Assembly (NCBI RefSeq): GCF_000264995.1
Contig: NW_006767442.1
Span: forward strand, 1,270,634-1,334,633
Length of the DNA stretch: 64,000 nt
Direction of reading: 5' to 3'
DNA from: Punctularia strigosozonata HHB-11173 SS5
Taxonomy: Eukaryota; Basidiomycota; Agaricomycetes; Corticiales; Punctulariaceae
Below, in pieces: positions 46,861 through 57,778 of this stretch. Every line of letters begins with the position of its first letter. Position 1 is the stretch's first letter. Made by a program: the position numbers and the translations under genes. Below the pieces are notes generated by a model that saw only the letters and a list, made by a program, of their open reading frames with translations, was not told the DNA's origin and ran no database searches.

Positions 46861-48786
46861 ATGGATCTCATACACGGCCCTCTCGGAGCGCTACAGCGTA
46901 GGCTGGCGTTCGTCGCGGTCGATCCTATACCCTGGAAAACATATGTTCAGATATTCTCGTGGGGCGTGACACTCTTCGAGGAATATTTGCTGTGCGTCCT
47001 CTTGTACTGGATGATCTACGTCGACCTCGTCTGACCAGTCAATACGTTGTGCGCCCCCATAGACTCCGACAATACCCACTGTACTCGAAAAAGGAGCCTC
47101 CGGCTGTACTCAAGGACCACTTCTCACAGGAAACCTTCGACAAGTCTCAGACGTATGGCCGTGACAAGGCCAAGTTTGCCTTGTTTTCAGGGCTCTACAA
47201 GCAGGTCCTTGATTCTGCACTGATCCACTATGGCGCGTACGCGTGGAGCTGGAGCATTGCGGGAAAGTTGTTGGCGAGGTTTGGATATAGCGCGGAATAC
47301 GAGGTATGTCTTCGCAGGCGTGTTCGTTGCAGTTACTGGAATGATCATAACCGTGTCCCCGCAGATTACCCAATCGATCGCCTTCGCATTTATTCTGTTC
47401 TTCATCTCGTCCTTGCCTACCCTCCCGCTCTCGGTATACTCCACGTTTGTTCTCGAAGAGAAACACGGCTTCAACAAAACCACTCGCACGCTGTTCATCA
47501 CCGATACGCTCAAGGGTGAGCTTTATGATCAAATACAGATGTGGTCAAGGGACTGACACGCATATAGGATGGGCTCTTGGTTTCGTACTCGGTGCGCCTT
47601 TCCTCGCGGCGTTCCTCAAGATCTTCAAGTGGGCCGGTGACCGCTTCGTCCCCTGGCTTATGGCCTTCCTGTGCGTTACGCCCCCATGTGTGCTTTTCCC
47701 GCATCCCTGCTCGCTTCTGACAAGCAACATGAACGCAGTCTGTCCTTCCAACTTACGATGGTCGTGCTCTACCCCACGGTCATCCAACCCCTTTTCAATA
47801 AGCTCTCGCCGCTCGCGGACGGCGAACTGAAGAGCCGGATAGAGAGTCTGGCTGGCAAGCTCAAGTTCCCGCTCAAACACTTGTATGAGATTGACGGGAG
47901 CAAGCGCTCGTCGCATTCGAATGCGTATTTCTTCGGTCTCCCATGGGTAGGTTTCAACACCATCTCATATATCCAACGTCGGGATCACTGATTGTGGGCT
48001 TAGAGCAAACACATTGTCATCTTTGACACGCTCATCCAAGAGAGCAAACCGGAGGAGGTGGAGGCTGTTCTTGGTAGGCTGTTGGCTCATTTTGTCGTCG
48101 TACCCAGTTGACCCCTCTCTGTTAGCCCATGAACTAGGTCACTGGTACTATCTCCACCCGACCAAGCTTCTCTGCCTCAGCCAGCTCCATATATTCTCTA
48201 TTCTCGCGCTCTTCCCTGCGTTCCTGCATGCGCCTCCTTTGTTGAGGTACGTTCGCTTACTTTTCTTACATTCCGCACGAGCTGAAGTGCAGATAGGTCC
48301 TTCGACTTCCCCAAGGACGTCGCTGCCCAACCGCCGACCATCGTCGCGTTCCTGTTGTTCCAGGTTAGCCTGCATCTTTTCATCAGAACAGACTTCACTG
48401 ATATGTGGTGTTACAAGATGATATTGACTCCTCTGGAATCCCTCGTTAGCATCGCGCTGAACGCTGTGAGCCGGCGGTTTGAATGGGAAGCCGACCGCTT
48501 CGCTGTCGAGCTGCCTTCCAAGTTGGCGGTTCAACCATCGGAGAAAGACCTTACTGAGATGGCGGACATGGGCGAGCGCCTCAAGCGTGCCCTCATCCAA
48601 CTGCACGTCAAGAACCTGTCTACGGTCTGGGTCGACTGGCTGTACGTTCTCGACCTTCTCCGACTTGGCCATGACGCTGACCCGTGGACTAGCTATTCGG
48701 CATATCACCACTCACACCCGACGCTGACGGAGCGACTGAAGGCTCTGGACACGCTCCAAGCAAATGCGGGCAAGAAGGAGCTGTGA
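46861..48786 (+). CDS. STE24: CAAX prenyl protease Ste24 (M48A)
   Basis: Integral ER-membrane zinc metalloprotease that trims prenylated CAAX proteins such as mating pheromone precursors, 477 aa. The ten exons are 46861-46991, 47039-47303, 47365-47515, 47568-47670, 47739-47946, 48004-48073, 48126-48246, 48297-48363, 48418-48641 and 48693-48786. Family blocks are SQTYGRDKAKFALFSGLYKQ, VYSTFVLEEKHGFNKTT and HSNAYFFGLPW. The zinc motif HELGH is at residues 311-315. The downstream acidic ligand lies in FEWEADRFA (about 394-396). The C-terminus reads SAYHHSHPTLTERLKALD. About seven membrane segments are visible. All expected features are present, so the enzyme looks active. Confidence 0.95.
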
Positions 48787-49104
48787 GCAACGAGACCGCC
48801 GTACTTGGTCACACCTATGTTATTCGCTTGGATACCGTTTCTACTCCGGGGAACACCTTCCCGGCGAGGAGATGACGATGGACCATCAAAAGATGCTAGC
48901 TTCATAGCCCGACTCGTCTAGTACTAGCACTGTTACAGTATAATGCATAATATGGCAGGGAACAGCACGTCTGATGTTGTCGGGGTCGCGGGCGTCAGGC
49001 ATGAACTCCAAAGCATGTCGGCGACGATGCAGCTTGAATGGCGTCGGGGAAGATCTGAATCAAGGGCACTGACATCATCCACCAAGGCTGACCTGCCTGG
49101 CCCC

Positions 49105-50307
49105 TCACTGTGCTTGTTCCGAGTATATCTACAAGGCGCCTGTCAGTAAACGGTATTGTTCCGCAAAAAAGCAGTACACACCTTGATGGTCTTGTCCGCT
49201 CCGCCCGTTATCAACCTCGTTCCGGTCTGGTCGAACGTGGAGCAGAACACGCCAGCTTCAGCCTCGAGCGAACCGGGCTGTGGTATGTCGTCCAAATTCT
49301 GGAAGGGTGTGCCCGAGTTGTAGTCCCAGAAGGTGAGAGAGCCGTTGTCGGCTACGCAAAAGTTCGACGCCGTCAGGAAGATCATATCGGACGTGTGGGG
49401 TGAGTGCATTACCTCCCGAGAACAAGACGCCCTCCGCGTTGACGGACAGCGTGTTGATGATCGCGTCGTGTCCGGAAAAGTTGCAGACGAACGCGCCCTC
49501 GGGGCATTTCCACTTCTTGATGTTGTTCCCGCCTGCGGAGCCGCTCACGAAGCTGTACTCGGTCGGGTGGATGTCGAGCGCGCGGACCGACTTCTTGTGG
49601 TGGGTGAGCGTGACCATCGTCTTGCCGGCGGCGAGGTCCCAGAGGCGGACGGTGGAGTCCATGCTGCCCGTGATCACCTGCGGGTCCGAGTCCTGGCACT
49701 TGACGACGCCGACGGTGCCCGTGTGCCCGCCGAGGACGTGGATCTGCGCTTTTGTGCGCATGTCCCACACGCGCGCGGACGAGTCGCGGCCGGAGGTGAC
49801 GAGGATATCGAGCGTGGGGTGCAAGGAGAGCGCGTAGACGCCGGAGAGGTGGCCGTGGTAGTGCCGGATGACTTTGTTCGCTTCGAGGTCCCAGCATTTT
49901 ACCATCTATGGGGGCCTCGTACGTCAACTTTCGCGGGCGACCATGAGAAGGTGAGAAAACGTTACCTTGTCCTCACCGCAGGAGAAGAGGTAGGGATGCC
50001 GCGGGCTGACCGCTAGTCCCCGTACGGTCGATATGTGACCCGTCAAACTGAGCTTGAGCTCGCCGCTGGCTAGGTCCCATATCTTGATGACACGGTCGCC
50101 GGCACCCGTAGCGAACCACTTGTTCCCTGGTTCGACGGCGACTGAGCGCACCCAGCCCAGGTGACCGCTGATGACGCGCGTGAGTTTCCATTGCGGATGG
50201 AAGGTAGGTTTGATGGTGCGGGTCGTCTTGTGTAATTGGAGGGCTTGCGAGAGGGTGGAGGAGGACGTCAATGTGGAGGGTTGTTGTGATGCGGTCGGCT
50301 TGGCCAT
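49105..50307 (-). CDS. PRP46: Pre-mRNA-splicing WD40 protein Prp46/PLRG1
   Basis: WD40 subunit of the Prp19-associated (NTC) complex in the spliceosome, 342 aa. Exons (minus) are 50307-49966, 49905-49413, 49351-49182 and 49128-49105. After a short Ser/Thr-rich N-tail (about 35 residues) come seven WD repeats, starting with [20 protein letters not shown]. Highly conserved Prp46 stretches are [51 protein letters not shown] and GGADKTIKV. The last exon is 24 nt (KIYSEQAQ). The N-tail is much shorter than in yeast or human, as in several fungi. It is convergent with STE24. Confidence 0.93.
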
Positions 50308-51164
50308 GACCGTTAGGGTACGATTCGTTTCTGCCGAGGCTGTTGCATTATATATTAAGCTATTGCGGTGGATCCTGGCGGGCTTGTGTGCTTACGTCCT
50401 GCTGTTATAGCCTTGCGTTGCTCTTTAGGCCGCGCGGGGCCAACGCCGCCTTGTTGGGCAAGGAGGACAGGTGGTAGCTCCTTATAGTCCTTGTATTCGT
50501 CGTTTATCTTCGTTGAGAGCCGTACTCGTACACTGAATACGCAATTTGTCTGATTTTTAGAATCGATGGAAGCAGAGAGGATGCAGCGCAAGCGTACACT
50601 TTCTCGTCGTCCCGCATACCCTCGTCCGGACATGTTTGAAAGATGGCGCGCGTCCGCTTCACGCTCGTTTTCAGCAGGGAGTCAAATGGTGGAAGGGCGG
50701 ATGCCGTCGTCATTTGCGTAGTGGGTAGACTAAGACCAGTGCTGCCAGTAGTGAACCGGGATGTGTGTCGCGCTCAAGTAACTGGGCTGCTCAGCCTGCA
50801 GCGGGTGTACGGAAAATGCACGTGGGCCAGTGAGCGCCCAAGGAGTCGTGGGTAAATTGAATCTCCAAACCTCCCGAACGCGCTGGTGGATCGCTTTACT
50901 CATCCCCCTCGGAAGTTGCTTCCCTGGATTCCTCAGCACAGTATGTGCTTTATTAGCAAGCTGGCCTCAACAAAGCCAAATTCATGACCTCGCACAGTAT
51001 AACTTGAAGTCCCTTACGGAATGCGCGCGCCAGACCTGAAGGATCTTCCAATCGACCGTGTATCCCCAACCCCGTTGAATCGCGACCCAGATGTCGCCTA
51101 CGCCTCAACCTCGCGTTTGTCTCGGTACTTCATAATTCCTCTTGCCTGTCAAACCGTTGTTTAT
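50308..51164. other. Promoter region of PRP46; no supported gene
   Basis: No gene recognised in this spacer. Confidence 0.4.
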
Positions 51165-51504
51165 GACCTGTTTATCTCAGTTACCGGCGCATCGTCGGGC
51201 TTCGGCTTCGCCCACAACTCGGACACGAGCCCGACCCAAGGCCTTGCGCGAGATCATCGGCACACCCAATCACCCCGCCATGCCACCGTTAGGCGACACG
51301 AATAAAGCGGTGGAGGCGATATGGAAGGTTGCCGCGTTAGACAATCCGTCGGAGCGATTGCCACTTGGGAAGGATTCGGTCAACGCTATTCGTGAAAAGC
51401 TGGAGGGTCAACTGAAGGAACTTGCGTTATACGAGAGCCGGTCGGATGATCTAGTGATGGTACCTTTGCCAGAGGCGAACCAGTTATGCGCCAGAACGTG
51501 CTGA
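51165..51504 (+). pseudogene. Short-chain dehydrogenase relic with internal deletion
   Basis: Two pieces of an SDR protein lie side by side in different frames. Near 51180 is the N-terminal cofactor motif (SVTGASSGFG). From about 51230 to the stop at 51504 is a typical SDR C-terminus (GDTNKAVEAIWKVAALDNPS, then ERLPLGKDSVNAIREKLEGQ). The roughly 180 residues that should lie between, including the catalytic Tyr and Lys, are missing. This is a dead gene created by an internal deletion plus a frame change. It is not derived from the intact SDR at 16-18 kb, whose C-terminus differs. Confidence 0.7.
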
Positions 51505-51678
51505 GGCGCAGCGTGAACTTAGTACTGATCAAGTGCCTCGATATCAGTACATTGCATGTGCATCCAATTTTTGTCACATGGAAACAGCTGTCCCGTGCCC
51601 TTCGCAGCTACTCGTAGCCGAACATTGCGGCCATCAAATTAACCCAGAACTGCTTCAACGTTATGCTCGACAAGAGAC

Positions 51679-52327
51679 TCAACAGAACGTTATTTGGATC
51701 TGCACATTAGGTATTAGCTCGCCTCTGTTCCGAACCCCTGCATGCTGATAGAAGCCTTACTCCAGCGTTCGTTCCGACGCACTCGAGCGGGTTAACGACG
51801 TCGATGCCGTCGGCTTGAGGGCATTCGCCTGCAGAAGGGCAGTTCTCGTGTTGGCCATTGCATGTCCCGCCTCCAATGAAGGCGAACGACATCGGAATGC
51901 TGATCCAACATTGAAGGATTGCCTAACCACAGCTGACTGAGCGGAGAACTCACAACTGTCCCTCGACCACGAAACCGGCCAAATTCTCGTTCGGGGCGTC
52001 GTTACTGAGCGCGAAATCGACAGCGCTGCAGTCAACGCCGGGACTGACGCAGCTGTTGCCCGGTATGCTACTTTCAAACCAGGCGAGGCCTCCAAGCACC
52101 TGTCCCTGGATGGTCGTCGACCCCTGAACATTATCGCTTCCCTCGAAAAGGAAGACGGCGGAGCCAATTCCACAGTTGTTAATCAGCTAGGGCATCCCAT
52201 GAATACACGAGGATAGTAGCCGAGGACAAGTAGAGGACAAGATGCATACGGAGATCTGGTGGAACTCCTGAGCCGCGGCGATTTCAGCGGAGGCAGCGAC
52301 AAAGGTTACGACAATGAGGGCGAGCAT
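51679..52327 (-). CDS. Secreted Cys-rich 'glycopeptide'-type protein, paralogue 2
   Basis: 156-aa secreted protein. Exons (minus) are 52327-52250, 52186-51954, 51899-51761 and 51699-51679. The signal peptide is followed by NNCGIGSAVFLFEGSDNVQG, GNSCVSPGVDCSAVDF, AFIGGGTCNGQHENCPSAGE and the terminal IQITFC. It is the most divergent of the three paralogues, with slightly shorter exons 2 and 3, but it keeps the same four-exon layout and phases. A second ATG directly upstream (52330) would add one Met. Function unknown. Confidence 0.83.
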
Positions 52328-52394
52328 CATAGATCACCTTGAATAGAAGTATTCCTTGGATGCCGCTTGGGACGTGCGTATGAGGACCGATGCA

Positions 52395-52400
52395 TTTATA
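52395..52400 (-). promoter_or_regulatory. TATA box of secreted Cys-rich protein 2
   Basis: TATAAA on the minus strand, 68 bp upstream of the ATG. Confidence 0.55.
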
Positions 52401-54152
52401 CTGTTGGAGGGTCGTCCCATCATAATCCTGATATTGCCATGGTCTGCTCAAAGTTAATCTTGATCCAACTACGTTATTGGGGCCAAGCCCCAGTGCCTGC
52501 GGGATGCGAACATCCCGCGCGCGGAAGCAGCAGGAATGAAGGGAGCCAGAGTGCATAATCGCCGTCCCGAACATTGGTGACAGGTTGGGCTGCGATCATT
52601 CCGCGGAGAATGCGGCGAGAACGGCACATGGTGAGGACCCTCACGTTAGCGCATGCGCAGCGCGGTACGTTCCAATAGTCGTATTCCGTCCGAGGAGCCA
52701 GGCAAGTCATGAAGAGCTTCACACGTTCGCGTAGTCTGCGCCGTTCATCAAGCCTGACACAGATAGTACCGCAGGTCTTCTTACATCCGTCGAACGCGGC
52801 ACATCACGCAGTTCGGCCAACCCATTCCCTTCCAATTTGAATAGTTAGTAACAGGGCGTAGTAAGATCCAGGCTCACCGGAACCGCCGCATCCAGCCAAA
52901 GGTGAGTTAAGGTTTGACACCTCTTGAGAGACTGGCTCATGCCGGGGCGAGGCTGGTATCATGCAACGCCGGTATCATCATCTGCAAGAGGAAGAGGGCA
53001 ATGATCGAGGCTGCTCAGAGTCAACTTTTTCCAGCAGGCAGTCCTCAGGTTGTTGGGGATTCGGAAGGCGGCTCATGCGCGCCGTTAATTGACGGCGGTT
53101 TGTACTGAGATCAGTGCAGCGAGTGGGCCGAAAACGGGATGCGGGGTTATGGAAAGGAGCATTTGAATGCACGTGCACGGCTTCTCCTCGTTGGCCGCAG
53201 TTGTTTGTACTCGGGGGGATCCGGATCCGAGGGTGCCGTTGCTGGCGCTGTGCTCAAGGTCATGGGCTGGGCGGTGGGAGCAGCATGGTGACTGACGCTT
53301 GAGAGGGGCGTGCAGACGAAAGACAGTCTTGAAGGTGTGATGCGCTTGAAAGGTGGTAGCCAGGGCGCTCTGTCCAGTAATGTGGGCTAGCACGTTCTGA
53401 GCAGTGCGGGGTGGCGACTGCTGGGGTACGGGTGCTTCTTGCGCTGGCACGGGGGGGTCGTGTTCGGGCGAAGTAGCTCGCAGATCGCGGTCGGAGTCAG
53501 GGGTGCTTGTCTACGGCGTTGTCGGTGGACTACAGACACGAGCGGGGTAGGCTTCGATTCAGTCCTCGTCACTCTTGGCTTCGCCGGAGTCTTCTTGTTC
53601 GCCCAGGCTGGTGCAGGCGTTTCTCCATCGTCGGCTTTGCGTTTATTCAGACAAGAAGTGGACGACGTGGCTGGACGGGAAGCCAGCAGAACACCCGAAC
53701 ACGATTGGCTGTTAGATCGCTTCGCCTCACGACGATTCTCGACGCTGGACATTACATGGCAAAGGTACTTAGGTCAAATGACTCCGGCAGGTCTCGCCAG
53801 ATTTGTTCCCGGTCGCGGTGCAGCTGTGATACATTGCGGCGGAGGCACTTGGCGCATTGCGCATCGTGCTTCTCCGCAACGTGATGAATTTTGGTACTTA
53901 CGGTGAGCACTGTTGGCCAGTAGTGGACTGGTGGGGCCGTGGCTCGCCTGTACCGCGAGATAACATGGTAGGGACGCGAAGCTGCCTTATTTACACCGTA
54001 TGATAGCATATTGATACCATGGCTCAACTAGTACAACCTATGTATGCGTAGAATCAACACGGACAGAATATCAAGACCGGTATTTCAGCTGTGCTCCGGG
54101 ACCACACAATCATCTAAGGACGGCTGGACCTCGTTCTCCACCGGCTCAAAGT
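52401..54152. other. 1.7-kb region with possible gene remnants
   Basis: A minus-strand frame at 53387-53752 contains a nuclear-type basic stretch (NKRKADDGETPAP). Just upstream, another minus-strand frame ends CAKCLRRNVSQLHRDREQIW then RDLPESFDLS, which resembles the tail of fungal BTB/POZ proteins. The two do not join by a clear intron. They may be remains of one or two decayed genes. I do not call a CDS. Confidence 0.3.
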
Positions 54153-54825
54153 TTAGCAGAAGGTGATTTGGATCTGCGCAGGAATGCAGTTGGTTAGTCT
54201 TCGTATCAACACCTACGATACGATAGAAGACTTACACCGGCGTTCGTTCCGACGCACTGGAGGGGAGTGCCGTTGGTAGGATCGGTGAAGGCGTGAGGGC
54301 AGTCTCCGAGAGACGGGCAGTTGTCGCTGATGCCGTTGCAAGCCCCGCCTCCGATGTAACTGAACGACATCGGGTAGGTGCTGCAAGACGCCGCATCAAC
54401 AACGGCGCGCTCTATACAGGATGGTAGAGGAGTTAACTTACAACTGGTGGTTACCGTTCGCGGGCTGAGCCTCGAGCGTGAAGTCTGCCGCGTTCTGGTT
54501 CGGGGCGTCGTTGCGAAGGGTGAATTCTACCGCGCCGCAGTTCACGCCGGAGCTGAGACAGTTGGCGCCGGCGAAGTTCTCGAGCCAGGCGATGCCGCCG
54601 AGGAGCTGACCGTTGATGGTCGTCGAGCCTTGAGGGTTGCCGTTGGCCTCGTAAAGGAAGACAGGGGTTCCAGAGGAGCACCTGTTCGTCATCTGCAGGA
54701 GACATTCAACGCGATAATCCTGGCAGGCTACACGACAAGGCACGTACGGAGACCCGGTGGGATTCCTGGGCTGCTGCGAATCCAGCGAGGGCAGCGACGA
54801 CGGTGGCGACAGAGAGGGCGAACAT
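54153..54825 (-). CDS. Secreted Cys-rich 'glycopeptide'-type protein, paralogue 3
   Basis: 164-aa secreted protein, closest to paralogue 1. Exons (minus) are 54825-54748, 54692-54442, 54380-54236 and 54173-54153. Their lengths (78, 251, 145 and 21 nt) equal those of paralogue 1. The signal peptide is FALSVATVVAALAGFAAA. Conserved blocks are GTPVFLYEANGNPQGSTTIN, GANCLSSGVNCGAVEFTLRN, SYIGGGACNGISDNCPSLGD and IQITFC. Opposite in orientation to paralogue 1 and about 8 kb away. Function unknown. Confidence 0.87.
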
Positions 54826-54914
54826 GTTTTGTACGATTGTAGTTGGAAGTCGAGATGCTGCTCAGTTGTAGCTTGCGATGCTTGCTGAAGAGACATTCGA
54901 CGAACAATCGCACT

Positions 54915-54920
54915 CTTATA
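54915..54920 (-). promoter_or_regulatory. TATA box of secreted Cys-rich protein 3
   Basis: TATAAG on the minus strand, 90 bp upstream of the ATG. Confidence 0.55.
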
Positions 54921-56601
54921 CTCTGTACGGGGGCGGTACTTCCGTAATATCGGGACCACCCTCGTACACTCGACGCTCCCTTCATCCGTCTCGCGTTCTG
55001 ACGACGCCACTCCAATTGTGGGCGGGGCGCGAGCAGTAGTTGCCCGGAAGTAGCATGATTGAATGGGAGCCATGTTCACGATGACCATTCTGTGGCTGGT
55101 GACGGTGTCAGCTATACCATCATTCCACGAGAAGGGCGGAGAGCATGGTAAAGCCTACTCAGTCGGAGGCCATGGCGGCGCGCCGCGAGACTTCTGATTG
55201 AGGATCGTTCCGGATGAGGTGTGAGGCAAGCCTCCAGGAGCGTCGGCACGATACGCTCGCGCTTCGCTCGTTCGATCAGGCTTGCACCCCGTTGAAGTCT
55301 CCGCTTATACATAATCCAGGAAGCACCTTGCACCCTTCCATCCCCGTTGTGGACGGCACGTCGAGCACGATCTATATGACAGAATCTGTTTCAACGTTTG
55401 AAATTCGTGCATGACAGGATTCAGGCTTACCAGAACCAGGGCGTCAAGCAACTGCGCAGCGTATTACGAGACATTGGATACATCTTGGCCGGTATCCGTC
55501 TCGTTATGTTCACGCTGTCCATATTCATACGCAGCATAGATGCAGAGTGATATGCGCGATTCAAGTTCAAAGGGAAGCCGTGGGATAGCGTTGTGGAGTG
55601 TACCTTGAAACGGTAGGTGGTTAGCAGTTGGTGGCCGAAGAAACCTCCGGTATCATGGGAGGGTGACAGCAAGCTATGTTCTGCAGCTACACGCGACAAG
55701 AACCTAGCGGTGGTGGCATTCTCGACGCGGTCCAGCAAGTTCTGAAACAATCGGCCATCAAGCATTGACGAACCAGCGTTCGGCTGGTGTGCGCAGCCTG
55801 CGATGCCGATTGACAAACAGCCTTACTGTTGGACGACCAGTGGCCCGGCAGCCTGAAGGTCAAAGACGAGAACTGTGGGTACTGTATACTCACAGATGCC
55901 CTTATACCCCAGCTCCATTGTGAATGTAGCAAGCTCTTGCGAGTAGCACGACATCCGATCGTGCCGGGTTCCAGGGTTCGAACTTCTCGTTCTGCGACGG
56001 TAACGGAGATCACCCAACGTGATGCACGGCACCGTCAGCGTGGGGGTAGCCTCGTATCGGATTTGACCAAGTGAAGGGAACTGTAGAACGGTGACCAAAG
56101 ATCAAAAGTCGACAAGTTAGTTACGGCGAAGAGGCGAAGGCCGGAGTTCGAATCACGTGGACATTCCAGTGGAAGTGGTGGGCGCGCACCAACTTCCCGA
56201 AAGAGTTCCGTTTGTCTTCTTCCTTCGACTTGACTGGCCTCGTTGCGTGCGGCCATCGCCGGGACAATGGCCTTGCAATAATGATAACTCACGCTGAACA
56301 CCGCCTGCTCCTTGATAGACAGACACGAGGCGACATTGTCCCTTGTATCTGCGCCTCGTTCCTCTCTCTTTCGTCTTGATCTGGCAAGCGTGGTACATGT
56401 GAACAAGGGACCCACGGACAGCGTGTCCTGCCTCGTTGCTTCCCCTTGAATGCGAGGTCAGATTAAAAGGAGAGCGTGATGCGCAATGTCTCTCTCGTCC
56501 TCCAGCACCACCTGTTCTGTCCCCCGGCGGCTCATAGACGGTCCACTATCCTTAACACTAAATCGTATTTTACCTTAGTCCAGGCGACTAATCACATTAT
56601 C
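54921..56601. other. 1.7-kb region without a supported gene
   Basis: A 129-codon minus-strand frame (55427-55816) and overlapping frames up to 56415 show no known domain. Nothing else is recognised. Confidence 0.4.
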
Positions 56602-57778
56602 ATGAACCACGGACAACCCTCCGCGCAATATTATCCTCACGCTGAGTCCTCGAAAACTAAACACTCATTATACAGTACTGGTCACCCTTCACAGATGACA
56701 ACTCCGGCCTCTCAACCGTATGGTAATGTTAATCAATACCCAAACTTACTGTACTCTGCGCCTCCGGGACCCCCGAACGCAACCGTCAACGAAATACCCG
56801 GGCCGCAGGTCTACCAGGGACATCAGGAGCCTCTTAGACAATCTGGTGACGTACATTATATGCCCAACCAAACTGACAACATTCCTTCGCAGGGATGGGG
56901 TGGTCAGCACATGCTATATTCTACGCCGCCCCCGATCGCCGCGTCCGCGTCTTGTATGTCAAACGGTTAGTCGAGCGCTCTTGGAAGATCAGATAAGATA
57001 TCTCCACACTTTGACATGGTAATAGGAGTACAAGGATCACAGGGACCGCCGTATCCGCCCATGGGGCAGACCATGCGGCAACAGGGTCAATACCAAGAAG
57101 CTTATGCTGACCAGGTGCGTCGGCGACTGTTGAAGAACTGTATTCACAAGTGCCGTCTTGGATGCAGGCACTGGGAACGACTTTTTCGGGCCCATCATCC
57201 AGTCAAGCGCACCTGGCTTCTTCGACCGTCTATCAAGTGCCTGTCATGAGCGGCCAATACGAACTCTATCCTGCGCCTATGTCATCGCCCACACGCTCTT
57301 TCAATGGTCTCCGTGGCGTCGAACGCGCTCGTCCAATCAGGTCACGGTCTCAATCGAACAGTAGCCCCCAGAAGCACAAGGTCCCTACACTCCCAAGTGT
57401 GTACGATGTCGCCGCCGAAGAAGGGGTACGTCCTCGGGAGCGACCTATGTCAGTTCTGTCAGTCTCCGGTCTTTTTCTCCCGCTTATCAGACGTTGCACA
57501 GATGTGCCAGATACGGAAAGCTGGAAGAACACCTGTCCCTATGGATCGACAAGAAGCTTCACGAAGGAGTACAAGTCACGAACTCGATGATCCACGACAA
57601 GGCACAGGTTCTCAGTAAAAATCCTGACTATTACTCTAGCGGCAACAAACTGGGGGTATCTCACAAGTGGATGGAGCAATTCCGCAAGCGCGATAGGTTT
57701 CGCCGCATGGGCGCTGCCTCTCTGGAAAACTTTGATCACCGCCTTCCCATAACTCCCGCAGAATTGCGTCTGGACTAG
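56602..57778 (+). CDS. CENP-B-type HTH protein without transposase domain
   Basis: Predicted DNA-binding protein, about 344 aa. Likely exons are 56602-56965, 57026-57085, 57115-57448 and 57502-57778. Residues 1-240 are Pro/Gln/Ser/Tyr-rich, low complexity. The C-terminal 90 residues form a CENP-B-type helix-turn-helix: CARYGKLEEHLSLWIDKKLH, EGVQVTNSMIHDKAQVLSK, GVSHKWMEQFRKRDRFRRMG. This domain is the DNA-binding half of pogo-type transposases. No DDE catalytic domain follows, so the gene looks domesticated. The middle junction is problematic: the only frame-preserving solution is a 29-nt intron (57086-57114), unusually short. The third intron was placed at 57449-57501 to keep frame. Confidence 0.68.

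Noticed and set aside
49333-50016. 227-codon plus-strand open frame
   Set aside because: Lies exactly antisense to the WD40 exons of PRP46; its Arg/Val/Asp-rich composition is the mirror of a GC-rich coding strand.
53439-53906. 155-codon plus-strand frame
   Set aside because: Antisense to the basic minus-strand frame and without any known domain.
55960-56160. Two GTTCGAA(C/T) boxes resembling tRNA T-arms
   Set aside because: Flanking bases do not pair into a T-stem and no A-box or cloverleaf can be drawn.
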